A stretch of 64,000 nucleotides of DNA. It comes from Candidatus Accumulibacter cognatus. GTDB lineage: Bacteria > Pseudomonadota > Gammaproteobacteria > Burkholderiales > Rhodocyclaceae. Below, piece after piece: positions 27,367-36,099 of this stretch (position 1 is its first letter; each line of letters starts with the position of its first letter). Under the pieces are notes generated by a model. That model did not search any database, was not told the DNA's origin, and saw only the letters and a program-made list of their open reading frames with translations. A program made the translations under genes and the position numbers. The stretch lies in NCBI GenBank assembly GCA_013414765.1, contig CP058708.1:1917553-1981552 (forward strand). Direction: 5' to 3'.

Positions 27367-28725
27367 ATGTCCCATTTCATCGTCACCGATCGCAAGACCG
27401 ACTACCTGCTGCCGCCGTCACTCGACGATTGGTTGAACGAGGATCATTTGGCGCGATTCATTGTGGAGGTGATCGACTCGCTTGATTTGTCGAAGCTGAC
27501 GCGGCAGTACGCTGGACGGGGATCGAAGGCGTACCATCCGGCGACGCTGCTGGCCATTCTGGTCTATGGCTACGCGACGGGTATTTTCTCCAGCCGCAGG
27601 CTGGAGCAGGCGACCTACGATTCGGTCGCCTTTCGCTACATTGCCGCCGGCAGCCATCCCGATCACGACAGCCTGGCGACGTTCCGCCGGCGTTTTCTGG
27701 AGGAACTGAGCGACTTGTTCGTGCAGGTTCTGGAGATGGCCCGGGAGATGAAGCTGCTGAAACTGGGCAATGTCTGTCTTGACGGCACGAAGATTCAGGC
27801 CAACGCCTCCCGCCACCGTGCGCTTTCGCACGGCCACATCGAAAAGCTGGAAGCGCAACTCAAGGCGGAGGTGCAGGAACTGTTCGCGCTGGCCGAACAG
27901 GCGGATCAGGCGGAGGTTCCGGACGGCGTCAGCCTGCCGGAAGAAATCAAGCGCCGCGAAGATCGGCTGGTGGCGATGGCGGCGGCCAAGGCGAAGATTG
28001 CGGCGCGGGCCGAGGAGCGCTATCAGCGAGAGAAGGCGCAGTACGACGAGAAGATGGCGCGGCGCAAGGCGAAAGAAGAAGAGACCGGCAGGAAGTGGGG
28101 GGGCAGAGTGCCCAAAGCCCCCGAGCCCGGCGTACGGGACAGTGACCAGATCAATCTGACCGACGAAGAATCGCGCATCATGCCGGTGGCCGGTGGCGGC
28201 TTCGAGCAGGCGTACAACGCCCAGGCGGCGGTTGATCCCGCGACCCTGCTGGTGGTGGCGGTCGGCGTGACGCAAGCCCCCAACGACAAGGAGCAGGTCG
28301 AGCCGATGCTGGCGACGCTCCAGGCGCAGGCCGATGGGCTGGGTTCCGTGCACGGGATGATCGCCGACACGGGCTTCTACAGCGAGAAGAACATCAAGGC
28401 GTGCGAGGCGGCCGGCATCGTCCCCTTGATCGCGGTGGCGCGCGACGAGCACCATCCTGACTGGCGGGAGCGGCATAGCGAACCGGCCGCGCTACCGGAG
28501 AATGCGACACCCGTGCAGGCCATGTCGCATCGTTTGAAGACCAGAGCGGGGCGAGCGCTCTATGCGTTGCGCAAGCAGACCGTCGAGCCGGTCTTCGGCA
28601 TCATCAAGTCGGTCATGGGCTTTCGCCAGTTTTCCTTGCGGGGTTGGCAGAAGGTCACCGGGGAATGGATGCTGGTCTGCCTGGCGTGGAATTTGAAGCG
28701 CATGGCCAAGTTGCGCCCGCAGTAG
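27367..28725 (+). CDS. IS1182-family transposase
   Basis: 452 residues starting MSHFIVTDRKTDYLLPPSLD. N-terminal DUF772-type domain (YHPATLLAILVYGYATGIFSS), then the DDE domain with CLDGTKIQA (Asp), MIADTGFYSE (Asp) and QTVEPVFGIIKSVMG (Glu). A long charged coiled-coil insertion lies between the first and second Asp (about 160-250). Start ATG after GGAGGTCCGGC. All catalytic residues are present and both ends are perfect, so it is likely active. Confidence 0.95.
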   Translation: MSHFIVTDRKTDYLLPPSLDDWLNEDHLARFIVEVIDSLDLSKLTRQYAGRGSKAYHPATLLAILVYGYATGIFSSRRLEQATYDSVAFRYIAAGSHPDHDSLATFRRRFLEELSDLFVQVLEMAREMKLLKLGNVCLDGTKIQANASRHRALSHGHIEKLEAQLKAEVQELFALAEQADQAEVPDGVSLPEEIKRREDRLVAMAAAKAKIAARAEERYQREKAQYDEKMARRKAKEEETGRKWGGRVPKAPEPGVRDSDQINLTDEESRIMPVAGGGFEQAYNAQAAVDPATLLVVAVGVTQAPNDKEQVEPMLATLQAQADGLGSVHGMIADTGFYSEKNIKACEAAGIVPLIAVARDEHHPDWRERHSEPAALPENATPVQAMSHRLKTRAGRALYALRKQTVEPVFGIIKSVMGFRQFSLRGWQKVTGEWMLVCLAWNLKRMAKLRPQ

Positions 28726-28747
28726 AGAAAAACGAGGAAAAAACCTC

Positions 28748-28783
28748 AAAAAGGCCGGAAAATCGACAAATTCCGGCCTTTTT
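28748..28783. terminator. Bidirectional terminator inside IS1182
   Basis: AAAAAGGCCGGAA (28748-28760) and TTCCGGCCTTTTT (28771-28783) form a perfect 13-bp stem with a 10-base loop. The T-run on each strand fits rho-independent termination both ways, 23 bp after the transposase stop. Confidence 0.85.
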
Positions 28784-29015
28784 CATGCCGAAAAGTAAAA
28801 TTTGTCGGTTTCCCGGGCTCCAAGTCCGACAGGCTGCTAGGGACAGGAACGTCCGCCGTACCGCAAACGGCAGGATAATCCGGGGAAAAGCGCGCAAAAA
28901 GGGTAGATCCAGGCCGAACCGCTAGTCAAGACATGCATTCAGCATACTTCGCCCCAGGCTGGCGCCGGCGTCCGGTCGCGCCGATTGTGGCGCAGAAGTA
29001 AATAGATCACAGCCT

Positions 29016-30335
29016 CTGAGCCGGCTCCAGCAGGGCTGGCTGAGTTTCTGCCTGACTGGGCTGTTGCTGACGGGGAGCCTGAACTGGTCGGCCTTCGAAC
29101 GTATGGGCCTGGGCCGCTACCGTATTAGCGCTCTGTCGTGGATGTTTGGCTGTGGCCAATGGCTGTGATTGAAACTGCTCCAGACCAGTGTCTCTCTTCT
29201 TCTGCGCCGGTTCCACCTCAAGCGCGGCGTCTTGGTGGACGATGACACGGACCACCGCCGGGCGAAGAAGCCCCTCCGGATCTACGGCGCCTATAAGATA
29301 TTCGACAAGAAGACCGGCGGCTATTTCAACGGGCAATGCGTGATGTTTCTCCTGCTGGTGACCGATCTGATCACCTTACCGGTGGGCGGGTGTTTTTACC
29401 GGCCGGACCCGCGGCAACAGGCGTGGAAAAAAGAGAAGGCGCGGCTGATCAAGGCCGGCGTCAAGACTGCTGACCGGCCGAAACCGCCGCATGCCGACCC
29501 CGACTATCCGGACAAGGTGAGCCTTGCTCTTTCGCTGATCGACACCTTTTGCCAGAGCCATCCTGATTTCACTGTCCAGGCGGTGCTGGCCGATGCCGCC
29601 TTTGGCCACCAGGCCTTCATGGACGCCGCCTGTGCCAGGGCCGGATGTCGTCAGACCATCAGCCAGTTGCATGCTGATCAACTCGTGCTGTTCAGAAACA
29701 GGGAGAGGCCGGTCCAGGACTATTTCGCCAGGCATCAGGGCACGCTGCAAACGCTTGCGCTGCGAGGTGGGGAGTCCGTCCAATTGTGGATCAACAGTGC
29801 CCGCCTGAAGGTCAAGGCGCATGGCACGAAGCGTTTCGTGATGGCGGTCAAGCGCGTTGATGAAGCGCAATACCGCTATTGGGTGGCGACTGACCTGTCC
29901 TGGCGAACACTTGATCTCGTGGGTTGCTATACGTTCAGGTGGCGGGTGGAAGTTTTCCTGGAGGACTGGAAGCTTTATGAAGGATGGGCAGGCTTGGCCA
30001 AACAGCCGGACGAAGACGGGTCAGTCCGAGGGTTGATCCTGAGCCTGCTGCTAGACCATGCTTTGCTCATCCACCCCGAGCAACGTGCCCGCCTGGAAAA
30101 CAGGGGACCCGCGTGCACCGTGGGCAGCCTGAAGCAAGCCGCCTGTGCCGAAGCCATCATGCAGTTTGTCCGGAAAATTCTCGCCGCCGCAGAACCTGCA
30201 CGAATGCTTGATGAACTGGCTGAAAAACTCAGGACGCTGTTCCCCTTGGCGCCTTCGGGAAAACACATGAGCGGGCGGGATCTCGGCCGACTGGAACCTT
30301 CGGCCTCACTCCGCTATCGTGCCGCTGCTCCATAA
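29016..30335 (+). pseudogene. IS4-like transposase, interrupted by an in-frame stop
   Basis: The frame upstream of 29166 reads LSRLQQGWLSFCLTGLLLTG then RYRISALSWMFGCGQWL, followed by a TGA at 29166-29168, then continues in the same frame to 30335 (LKLLQTSVSLLLRRFHLKRG, VLVDDDTDHRRAKK). The DDE residues are in LVDDDTDHR, VLADAAFGHQ and YTFRWRVEVFLEDWK (the IS4-type R-x-E). Only the remainder downstream of the stop could be made, from a TTG at 29169 (388 residues). No true N-terminal start is evident, so it is probably inactive. Confidence 0.8.
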
Positions 30336-30336
30336 C

Positions 30337-30476
30337 TTCGACAATGCCAGCATGAAAACTTGAATATCGAGTCAGCCGCGTCTGGAGGGCGATCTCCGAG
30401 TACCGCCCAGGGGAGCCGCGCCCCTCCGGGGGGGCGGAGGGGTCAGTGGTCCTGAAGGCTTTCTTTCATTGTCGAA
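30337..30476. repeat. 140-bp element with 10-bp inverted ends and a central hairpin
   Basis: TTCGACAATG (30337-30346) is matched by CATTGTCGAA (30467-30476). Between them lies a second stem, CCCCTCCG (30421-30428) with CGGAGGGG (30435-30442). No open frame. It starts 2 bp after the transposase pseudogene stop, so it may be that element's end or a separate MITE-like insertion. Confidence 0.5.
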
Positions 30477-30667
30477 CCAGATCGTCAAATTGCCGCGGTT
30501 GACCAGCGCTCGGTCGTACTCCGATCAGTTCGTCACCCGATACCGCTGCTTCTGCCCCACCTCGCCTGTCTCCGGCTTCACCCGTATGACCATCTCGCAC
30601 CTCCTCTTGCCGCCAAACCCCGCACTCCGAGTGCTCATGTCAATATACTACATACTACACCAACGCC

Positions 30668-31087
30668 AATCATCACCTTCATCACCGACGCCGGTGCCGT
30701 CCGCGAGATCCTGACCCATCTGGGCGAACCGACCTCGCCGCCACGTCTGATGAAAGCCCCTGCGCCCCCGCTCTGGGAGAGGCAGGGCGCCACTCTGGGC
30801 GAGGACGAATCGCAGCCCCAATCGGCGCCGAAGTACGAATTCGACCGGCGCATTGCCGGGTAGATGCCAATGCGCAAGGGTCCAGACTGAAGCAAGACGA
30901 GTGGTCATCGCTCGTGCTGGGAGGACTCGTGCCTGTGGCCATCCGCCCGGCCGGGCGGATGGCCACAGGCACTGAGCGGGGCCGGATTCGCATGACTTTT
31001 CAGAGGCTTCCAGGTCCAAATGCGAGGTTGACGCTGCTTGATGAAGGCTCATATTCTCTCGTTGATACCGTTGGATTTCCTATCCTT
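30668..31087 (+). mobile_element. IS91-family 3' end, right copy
   Basis: Near-identical to 22300-22724 in the same orientation. It encodes only the last part of the transposase tail (IITFITDAG to YEFDRRIAG, stop at 30861-30863) and the 3' terminal region with a 44-bp palindrome. The two copies differ by scattered substitutions and a 5-bp length difference near the end. It ends 3 bp before the right boundary repeat. Confidence 0.8.
30929..30972. repeat. 44-bp perfect palindrome in IS91-type end, right copy
   Basis: Two 22-bp arms with no spacer, starting GTGCCTGTGGCCATCCGCCC and ending with the reverse complement. One base pair longer than the left copy, where the outer pair is mismatched (A/C). 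Confidence 0.9.
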
Positions 31088-31089
31088 CT

Positions 31090-31202
31090 GATCAGGGGCC
31101 GGCAAAGCCGTTACAATCATGGGTTGTCTGACCAGATACTCCGATATTCTAGTGACGCCTACCGACTGTTGGCCAAAGTCTCCCTGCGCCGGCCACCTCT
31201 GA
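31090..31202 (+). repeat. Right boundary repeat of island, with yhdP upstream DNA
   Basis: Partner of 21299-21413. It runs from GATCAGGGGCCGGCAAAGCC to the yhdP ATG at 31202 and includes TACAAT at 31112-31117, a possible yhdP -10 box without a clear -35. It is probably the ancestral glnE-yhdP spacer. Confidence 0.85.
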
Positions 31203-34200
31203 TGCGGCAGGACGAGCTGCGCCCGGCGGTCTACCATCGCCTGCATCATCTGCTGCCCGTGATTTCGCATCCGGCAGCGCGGTGGCTCGGGCGTATCGCG
31301 GTGCGTGCCTTCTGGCTGCTCTATTTTGCTTTCGTGCTGCTGGTGCTGGCGCTGCGCTATCTGATCCTGCCGAACATCGAGAGTTATCGGCCGGAAATCG
31401 AACGCCAGGTCAGCCAGGTGCTTGGCCTGTCGGTCGGCATCGGACGCATTGAAGCTCGCTGGCAAGGGATCAATCCCGACCTGATCCTCTCCGATGTGCG
31501 CATTGCCGACGCGCAGGGACAGCCGGCGCTGACCTTTACACGCGTCGAGAGCATCCTCTCGTGGTCGTCGCTGCCACGTTGGCAGTTGCGGCTGCGCCTG
31601 TTGCGGATCACCGAACCGACGCTGCATCTGCGGCGCGACCGCGACGGGAATTTGTTTGTTGCCGGCATCGCCGTCGGCAAACCGGACAACGACAGCGGTA
31701 TCGCAGACTGGGTGCTGGTCCAGAAGCGCATTCGCATCAACGGCGCAACGGTGGTCTGGGAGGACGCGCAGCGCAATGCGCCGCCACTGATTCTCGAAGA
31801 TGTGAACCTGGCGCTCGACAACGACGGGCGGCGGCACCGCTTCGGACTGACCGCGTTGCCAACAGCGGAACTGGCGTCAAGAATCGATCTGCGAGGGGAT
31901 TTTCACGGTAGGGACAGTACGCGCATGGCCTCCTGGAAAGGTCAGCTCTTTGCTCAGATCGACTATGCCGATCTGGCGGTCTGGCGCACCTGGATCGATT
32001 ACCCGCTGGCCTTGCCTTATGGCCGCGGCGCCGTGCGCGCCTGGGCCGGCTTTGCCGACGGAAGCCTGCAGGAACTGACTGCGGACCTTTCGCTCAACAA
32101 GGTCAATCTGCGCCTGGGAAAAGATCTCCCGGCGCTCGAACTCGAACACATGTCCGGCCGCCTCGGTGCGCGCTTTTCAGCAACCGGAGCAAGCGTTGAT
32201 GGGCGGCGCATCGAACTGGTGACGCGTGCTGTCGAAGGCGACGCACCGGTGCCCGCCATTTCTATCGAGCCGACCGATTTTCACGTCGACTGGCAGCGTC
32301 CAGCCACGGCCGGCAGCGTACCGCGTGGTCACGCTACGGCCAGCACGCTGGAACTCGACGCGCTCGCAGCACTGGCGGCCTATCTGCCGCTCGGCGCCGG
32401 GTCACGGCAGTTGCTGAATGACTTTGCACCACGCGGACGCATCAGCGAACTGCGTGCCGGTTGGCAGGGCGACGCCGAGAACCTGCAGGCTTATTCGCTG
32501 ACAGGCCGTTTCGATGGCCTGGCGCTCAAGCCTGGTGGTCGTTTCCCAGGCGTCACGGGCTTGTCCGGCTCGCTCGAGGCCAGCGAACAGGGAGGGACCG
32601 TGCAGCTGCGTTCGCAGCAGGTAAACATCGCACTGCCCGACATATTTCCCGAATCATCGATCGCGCTCGACACCCTGAATGCACAAGCCCGATGGAAAAT
32701 CGGCAAGGGCCAGGTCGAGGTCGAATTGGCGCGCGCCGAGTTTGCCGGACCCGATGCGGCCGGTATTGCGCAGGGCAGCTACTTCAACTCCGGCGAAGGA
32801 CCGGGCAGCATCGACCTGACGGCAACACTCAGCCGCGCCGACGCGCGCGCGGTCTGGCGCTACCTGCCGGCAGCGATCAACGTCGACGCGCGTCACTGGC
32901 TGCGTGACGCCCTCAAGGCTGGGGCGGCGAGCGAAGCCAAGCTCATCCTGAAAGGCGATCTGGCGAAGTTCCCGTTTCTCGACCGCAAACAGGGACAGTT
33001 TCTGGTCACCGTCAAGGCGCAGGGAGTGACCCTGGATTACGGAACCGGCTGGCCGTTGATCAGCGGTATCGATGCCGATCTTCGCTTTGAAGGGACCGGC
33101 ATGGTGGTGATGGCGCGGCGTGGCACGATTCTTGGCGCCCGATTGACCGAGACGCACGCCGAGATTCCCGACTTTGATGCACCGGTGTCCACCCTCAGAG
33201 TGAGGGGGCGTGCCGACGGAGAAACGTCGGAATTTCTGAAGTTCATCAAGCTCAGCCCGGTCGCGGGCCAGATCGACCACTTCACCGACCAGATGAGTGC
33301 CATCGGCAAGGGTCATCTGGATATTGCGCTGGAGATTCCGTTGGCCGAGGCACGGCTCGGCGAATCCAGGATTGCCGGCACCTATACCCTACTGGCCAAC
33401 GAAGTGAACGTCGACCCCGCGCTGCCCCCCCTGCAGCAGGTCAAGGGAAGCCTGCAGTTCTCCGAAACCAGCCTGCGCGTACCGGAGATCAACGCCCAAC
33501 TGTTCGGTGGCCAGGTCAGGATTAGCGGTGGGTTACAGGACGGCAAGGTGCTGGTGATGGCCGAAGGCACGCTGGCCGTGAACGACTTGCGTCGGCGCGC
33601 GGAATGGCCGCTGCTCGACAAGCTATCCGGAAGCACCGCTTATCGTGCCGAGTTAAGGGTCCGCAAGCGCGATATCGAGCTGATGCTGGACTCTAATCTG
33701 GTCGGCGTCGCGTCGACCCTGCCGGCACCCCTCGGCAAGAGCGCTGGCGACGCACTGGCCCTGCATTTCGAGATGGCGCCGCAGCCGGCGACCAATATGC
33801 GTGCCGCAGAGCCGATTCGCCGCGAGCAGTTGCGCGCAACCATCGGCAATGTGTTCAACATGCAGTTGATCCGCCGCAAGCAGGGCGACGAGACTTTTCC
33901 GGAACGGGCGGCGATCATGGTGGGGCGGCCATTGGCAGTGTTGCCGGAACGCGGATTCAACATTGGGATCAGCGTCCCGTCACTGGATGTCGGCTATTGG
34001 CAAGCACTGCTGCAGCGCGGCGGCGATGAAGAGGGTACCGGTTCCGGCCTTCCGGTCTCGGTCGATCTCAAGGCGGACGAAGTCATCCTGCTTGGCTCCT
34101 CCTACACCCGGGTCAGCATGGGGGTGTCGGGGGCGACTTCACAATGGCGGGGGGCAGTGCAATCGGATCAGGCGGTCGGCAACTTTGTCTGGGATGGATC

Positions 34201-35149
34201 GGGCAGCGGCAAGCTGAAGGCGCAGTTCAAGAAATGGCGCCGTCCCGAGAAGGTGAGCAAGGACGCAGAACCCGGAGAGGCGCTCAAGAAGCTGCCGGCC
34301 CTCGACATCGTGGTCGATGACTTCACGGTCGGCAAGCATCGCTTTGGGCGTCTGGATATGCAGGCGCACAACGATGGCGGGATTTGGCGGCTCGACAAGA
34401 TCGAATTGCTCAACCCCCATGCAAGGCTGTCTGGCAGCGGGCAGTGGCAGATCAGCGCGGCCAACCGCACGCAACTCGATTTCACACTGGAGAGCAGCGA
34501 TGTCGGCAAGTTGCTCGACCGGCTGGGATACGCCGGAGCGGTACGTGCCGGCAACGCGACGATGAAGGGGAAAATCGGCTGGAACGGGGAACCGGATCGG
34601 CTCGACTACGCGACGCTGAGTGGTGACATGGAACTCGATGCCAGCAAGGGACAGTTCCTGAAGCTCGACCCAGGGGCTGGCAAGCTGCTCGGCCTGATCA
34701 GCCTGCAAGGCCTGCCGCGTCGCCTGAGCTTCGATTTCGGTGATGTCTTCAGCGAAGGTTTCGCTTTCGACAGCATTCACGGCAAAATGACGGTCAGCAG
34801 CGGGCTGATGCACACCCAGCGCCTGCAAATCGATGGCCCGGCGGCGCACGTGGTGATGCGTGGCGACGCCGACCTGAAAAATGAAACACAGCATCTCAGG
34901 GTGACCGTGCAGCCCGAACTCGGCAGCAGCGCGGCTCTGGGAGTCGCCGTGATCAATCCGCTGGCCGGCATCGCCACCCTGCTGGCGGATAAAATTTTGC
35001 AGGGTCCGCTCAACAAGGTATTTGCTTTCGAGTATCTGGTTACCGGCAAATGGGACGACCCCAAAGTGGAGAGAATTTCCCGCTCGGGGGCCCCGACGCC
35101 GCCCGCTGACTTGCCAATCCCCGCCAACCCCGACCGGAGTCCGCAATGA
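31202..35149 (+). CDS. yhdP: YhdP family (AsmA-like, TIGR02099) envelope protein
   Basis: 1315 residues from the ATG at 31202. The frame is open for another 96 codons upstream, but that stretch is translated IS91-end and promoter DNA. One N-terminal membrane segment (RAFWLLYFAFVLLVLALRYL) is followed by a very long beta-rich periplasmic part with the DUF3971 and AsmA-like C-terminal signatures (YATLSGDMELDASKGQFLKL, GLPRRLSFDFGDVFSEGFAF, NKVFAFEYLVTGKWDDP). YhdP proteins span the periplasm and carry phospholipids toward the outer membrane. The weak start context follows from the island junction. It overlaps the nitrilase gene by 4 bp (ATGA). Confidence 0.92.
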   Translation: MRQDELRPAVYHRLHHLLPVISHPAARWLGRIAVRAFWLLYFAFVLLVLALRYLILPNIESYRPEIERQVSQVLGLSVGIGRIEARWQGINPDLILSDVRIADAQGQPALTFTRVESILSWSSLPRWQLRLRLLRITEPTLHLRRDRDGNLFVAGIAVGKPDNDSGIADWVLVQKRIRINGATVVWEDAQRNAPPLILEDVNLALDNDGRRHRFGLTALPTAELASRIDLRGDFHGRDSTRMASWKGQLFAQIDYADLAVWRTWIDYPLALPYGRGAVRAWAGFADGSLQELTADLSLNKVNLRLGKDLPALELEHMSGRLGARFSATGASVDGRRIELVTRAVEGDAPVPAISIEPTDFHVDWQRPATAGSVPRGHATASTLELDALAALAAYLPLGAGSRQLLNDFAPRGRISELRAGWQGDAENLQAYSLTGRFDGLALKPGGRFPGVTGLSGSLEASEQGGTVQLRSQQVNIALPDIFPESSIALDTLNAQARWKIGKGQVEVELARAEFAGPDAAGIAQGSYFNSGEGPGSIDLTATLSRADARAVWRYLPAAINVDARHWLRDALKAGAASEAKLILKGDLAKFPFLDRKQGQFLVTVKAQGVTLDYGTGWPLISGIDADLRFEGTGMVVMARRGTILGARLTETHAEIPDFDAPVSTLRVRGRADGETSEFLKFIKLSPVAGQIDHFTDQMSAIGKGHLDIALEIPLAEARLGESRIAGTYTLLANEVNVDPALPPLQQVKGSLQFSETSLRVPEINAQLFGGQVRISGGLQDGKVLVMAEGTLAVNDLRRRAEWPLLDKLSGSTAYRAELRVRKRDIELMLDSNLVGVASTLPAPLGKSAGDALALHFEMAPQPATNMRAAEPIRREQLRATIGNVFNMQLIRRKQGDETFPERAAIMVGRPLAVLPERGFNIGISVPSLDVGYWQALLQRGGDEEGTGSGLPVSVDLKADEVILLGSSYTRVSMGVSGATSQWRGAVQSDQAVGNFVWDGSGSGKLKAQFKKWRRPEKVSKDAEPGEALKKLPALDIVVDDFTVGKHRFGRLDMQAHNDGGIWRLDKIELLNPHARLSGSGQWQISAANRTQLDFTLESSDVGKLLDRLGYAGAVRAGNATMKGKIGWNGEPDRLDYATLSGDMELDASKGQFLKLDPGAGKLLGLISLQGLPRRLSFDFGDVFSEGFAFDSIHGKMTVSSGLMHTQRLQIDGPAAHVVMRGDADLKNETQHLRVTVQPELGSSAALGVAVINPLAGIATLLADKILQGPLNKVFAFEYLVTGKWDDPKVERISRSGAPTPPADLPIPANPDRSPQ

Positions 35150-35991
35150 ACCCCCACCTCAGTGATCTGCCAGGCGACCCGCCCGCTGTCCCGACACTGC
35201 GGGTCGCTGCGCTGCAAATGGTTTCGACACCGCGCGTCGAGGAGAACCTGCGCGCCGCTGCCCGCCTGATCGACGAAGCGGTCCTGCAGGGCGCCGAACT
35301 GCTCGCGCTGCCCGAGTATTTCGCGATCATGGGGATGCGTGACGACGACAAGGTCAAGCTGCGGGAAATCGATGGGCATGGACCCATCCAGGACTTCCTG
35401 GCAGCGAGTGCCCGCGCACACGGCATCTGGTTGATCGGCGGCTCGCTGCCGCTGTGCAGCGAGCATCCCGACAAGGTCCTCAATTCGAGTCTGGTCTACG
35501 ATCCGCAGGGGCAGCGAGTCGCGCGTTACGACAAGATCCACCTGTTCGGCTTCCGGCAGGGTATCGAGTCCTACGATGAGCGGGCGACGATCGAAGCCGG
35601 TCGTCAGCCGGCCGCCTTCAGCACGCCTTTTGGCCGGGTTGGCTTGTCGATCTGTTACGATCTCAGATTTCCGGAGCTTTATCGTTCGCTAGGCGTTACC
35701 GAGTTGCTGGTCATTCCGGCAGCCTTTACCGAAACCACCGGGCGGGCACATTGGGAGATTCTGTTGCGGGCGCGGGCAATCGAGAATCAGTGCTATGTGC
35801 TGGCCGTGGCGCAGGGCGGCCGCCACCAGAACGGGCGCGAGACGCATGGCAACAGCATGCTCGTCGATCCCTGGGGAACTATCCTTGATCGCAAGCTCAA
35901 AGGACCAGGAATCGTCATCGCCGACCTCGAACGAGCCCGCCTCGACGAAGTCCGAGCCAGCCTTCCTGCACTCGGGCACCGTGTCATGTAA
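35146..35991 (+). CDS. Carbon-nitrogen hydrolase (nitrilase superfamily, Nit1-like)
   Basis: 281 residues with the nitrilase catalytic triad in order: Glu in LLALPEYF, Lys in YDKIHLF and Cys in GLSICYDLRFPE. TGRAHWEILLRARAIENQ and HGNSMLVDPWG are typical of Nit1/deaminated glutathione amidase-like members. The likely reaction is hydrolysis of a deaminated glutathione-type amide (metabolite repair), but the substrate is inferred from family only. Coupled to yhdP by an ATGA overlap; the yhdP-nitrilase-tldD order is conserved in betaproteobacteria. Confidence 0.9.
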   Translation: MNPHLSDLPGDPPAVPTLRVAALQMVSTPRVEENLRAAARLIDEAVLQGAELLALPEYFAIMGMRDDDKVKLREIDGHGPIQDFLAASARAHGIWLIGGSLPLCSEHPDKVLNSSLVYDPQGQRVARYDKIHLFGFRQGIESYDERATIEAGRQPAAFSTPFGRVGLSICYDLRFPELYRSLGVTELLVIPAAFTETTGRAHWEILLRARAIENQCYVLAVAQGGRHQNGRETHGNSMLVDPWGTILDRKLKGPGIVIADLERARLDEVRASLPALGHRVM

Positions 35992-36004
35992 GCGACGGTG
36001 CGAT

Positions 36005-36071
36005 CCCTCACCTCCGGCCCTCTCCCGCATGCGGACAAGGGGAGATTCACGAGTCGCTGACGCGACTTGCA
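36005..36071. repeat. Dispersed repeat, copy A
   Basis: CCCTCACCTCCGG, CCCTCTCCCGC, ACAAGGGGAGATTCACG and AGTCGCTGACGCGACTTGCA occur in this order. The same modules appear inverted at 46024-46092. A REP-like intergenic element between the nitrilase gene and tldD. Confidence 0.55.
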
Positions 36072-36099
36072 CGGAAACGGCAGCAACCATGGAAATTCA

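Larger units (their letters stand above)
27286..28842 (+). mobile_element. Intact IS1182-family insertion sequence
   Basis: Perfect 21-bp terminal inverted repeats: CCCTAGCAGCCTGTCGGACT plus T at 27286-27306 and its exact reverse complement at 28822-28842. CTAG sits at both outer ends and also beside the end of the deleted copy at 8891-8909, so CTAG may be the target duplication. One full-length transposase and one terminator lie inside. Length 1557 bp. Confidence 0.93.

Noticed and set aside
28023-28370. Minus-strand frames inside the IS1182 transposase
   Set aside because: Shadow of the transposase coding strand, no similarity to known proteins.
30914-31201. N-terminal extension of yhdP by 96 codons
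   Set aside because: It translates IS91-end palindrome and promoter DNA; the same peptide appears at 22546-22731 with no gene behind it.
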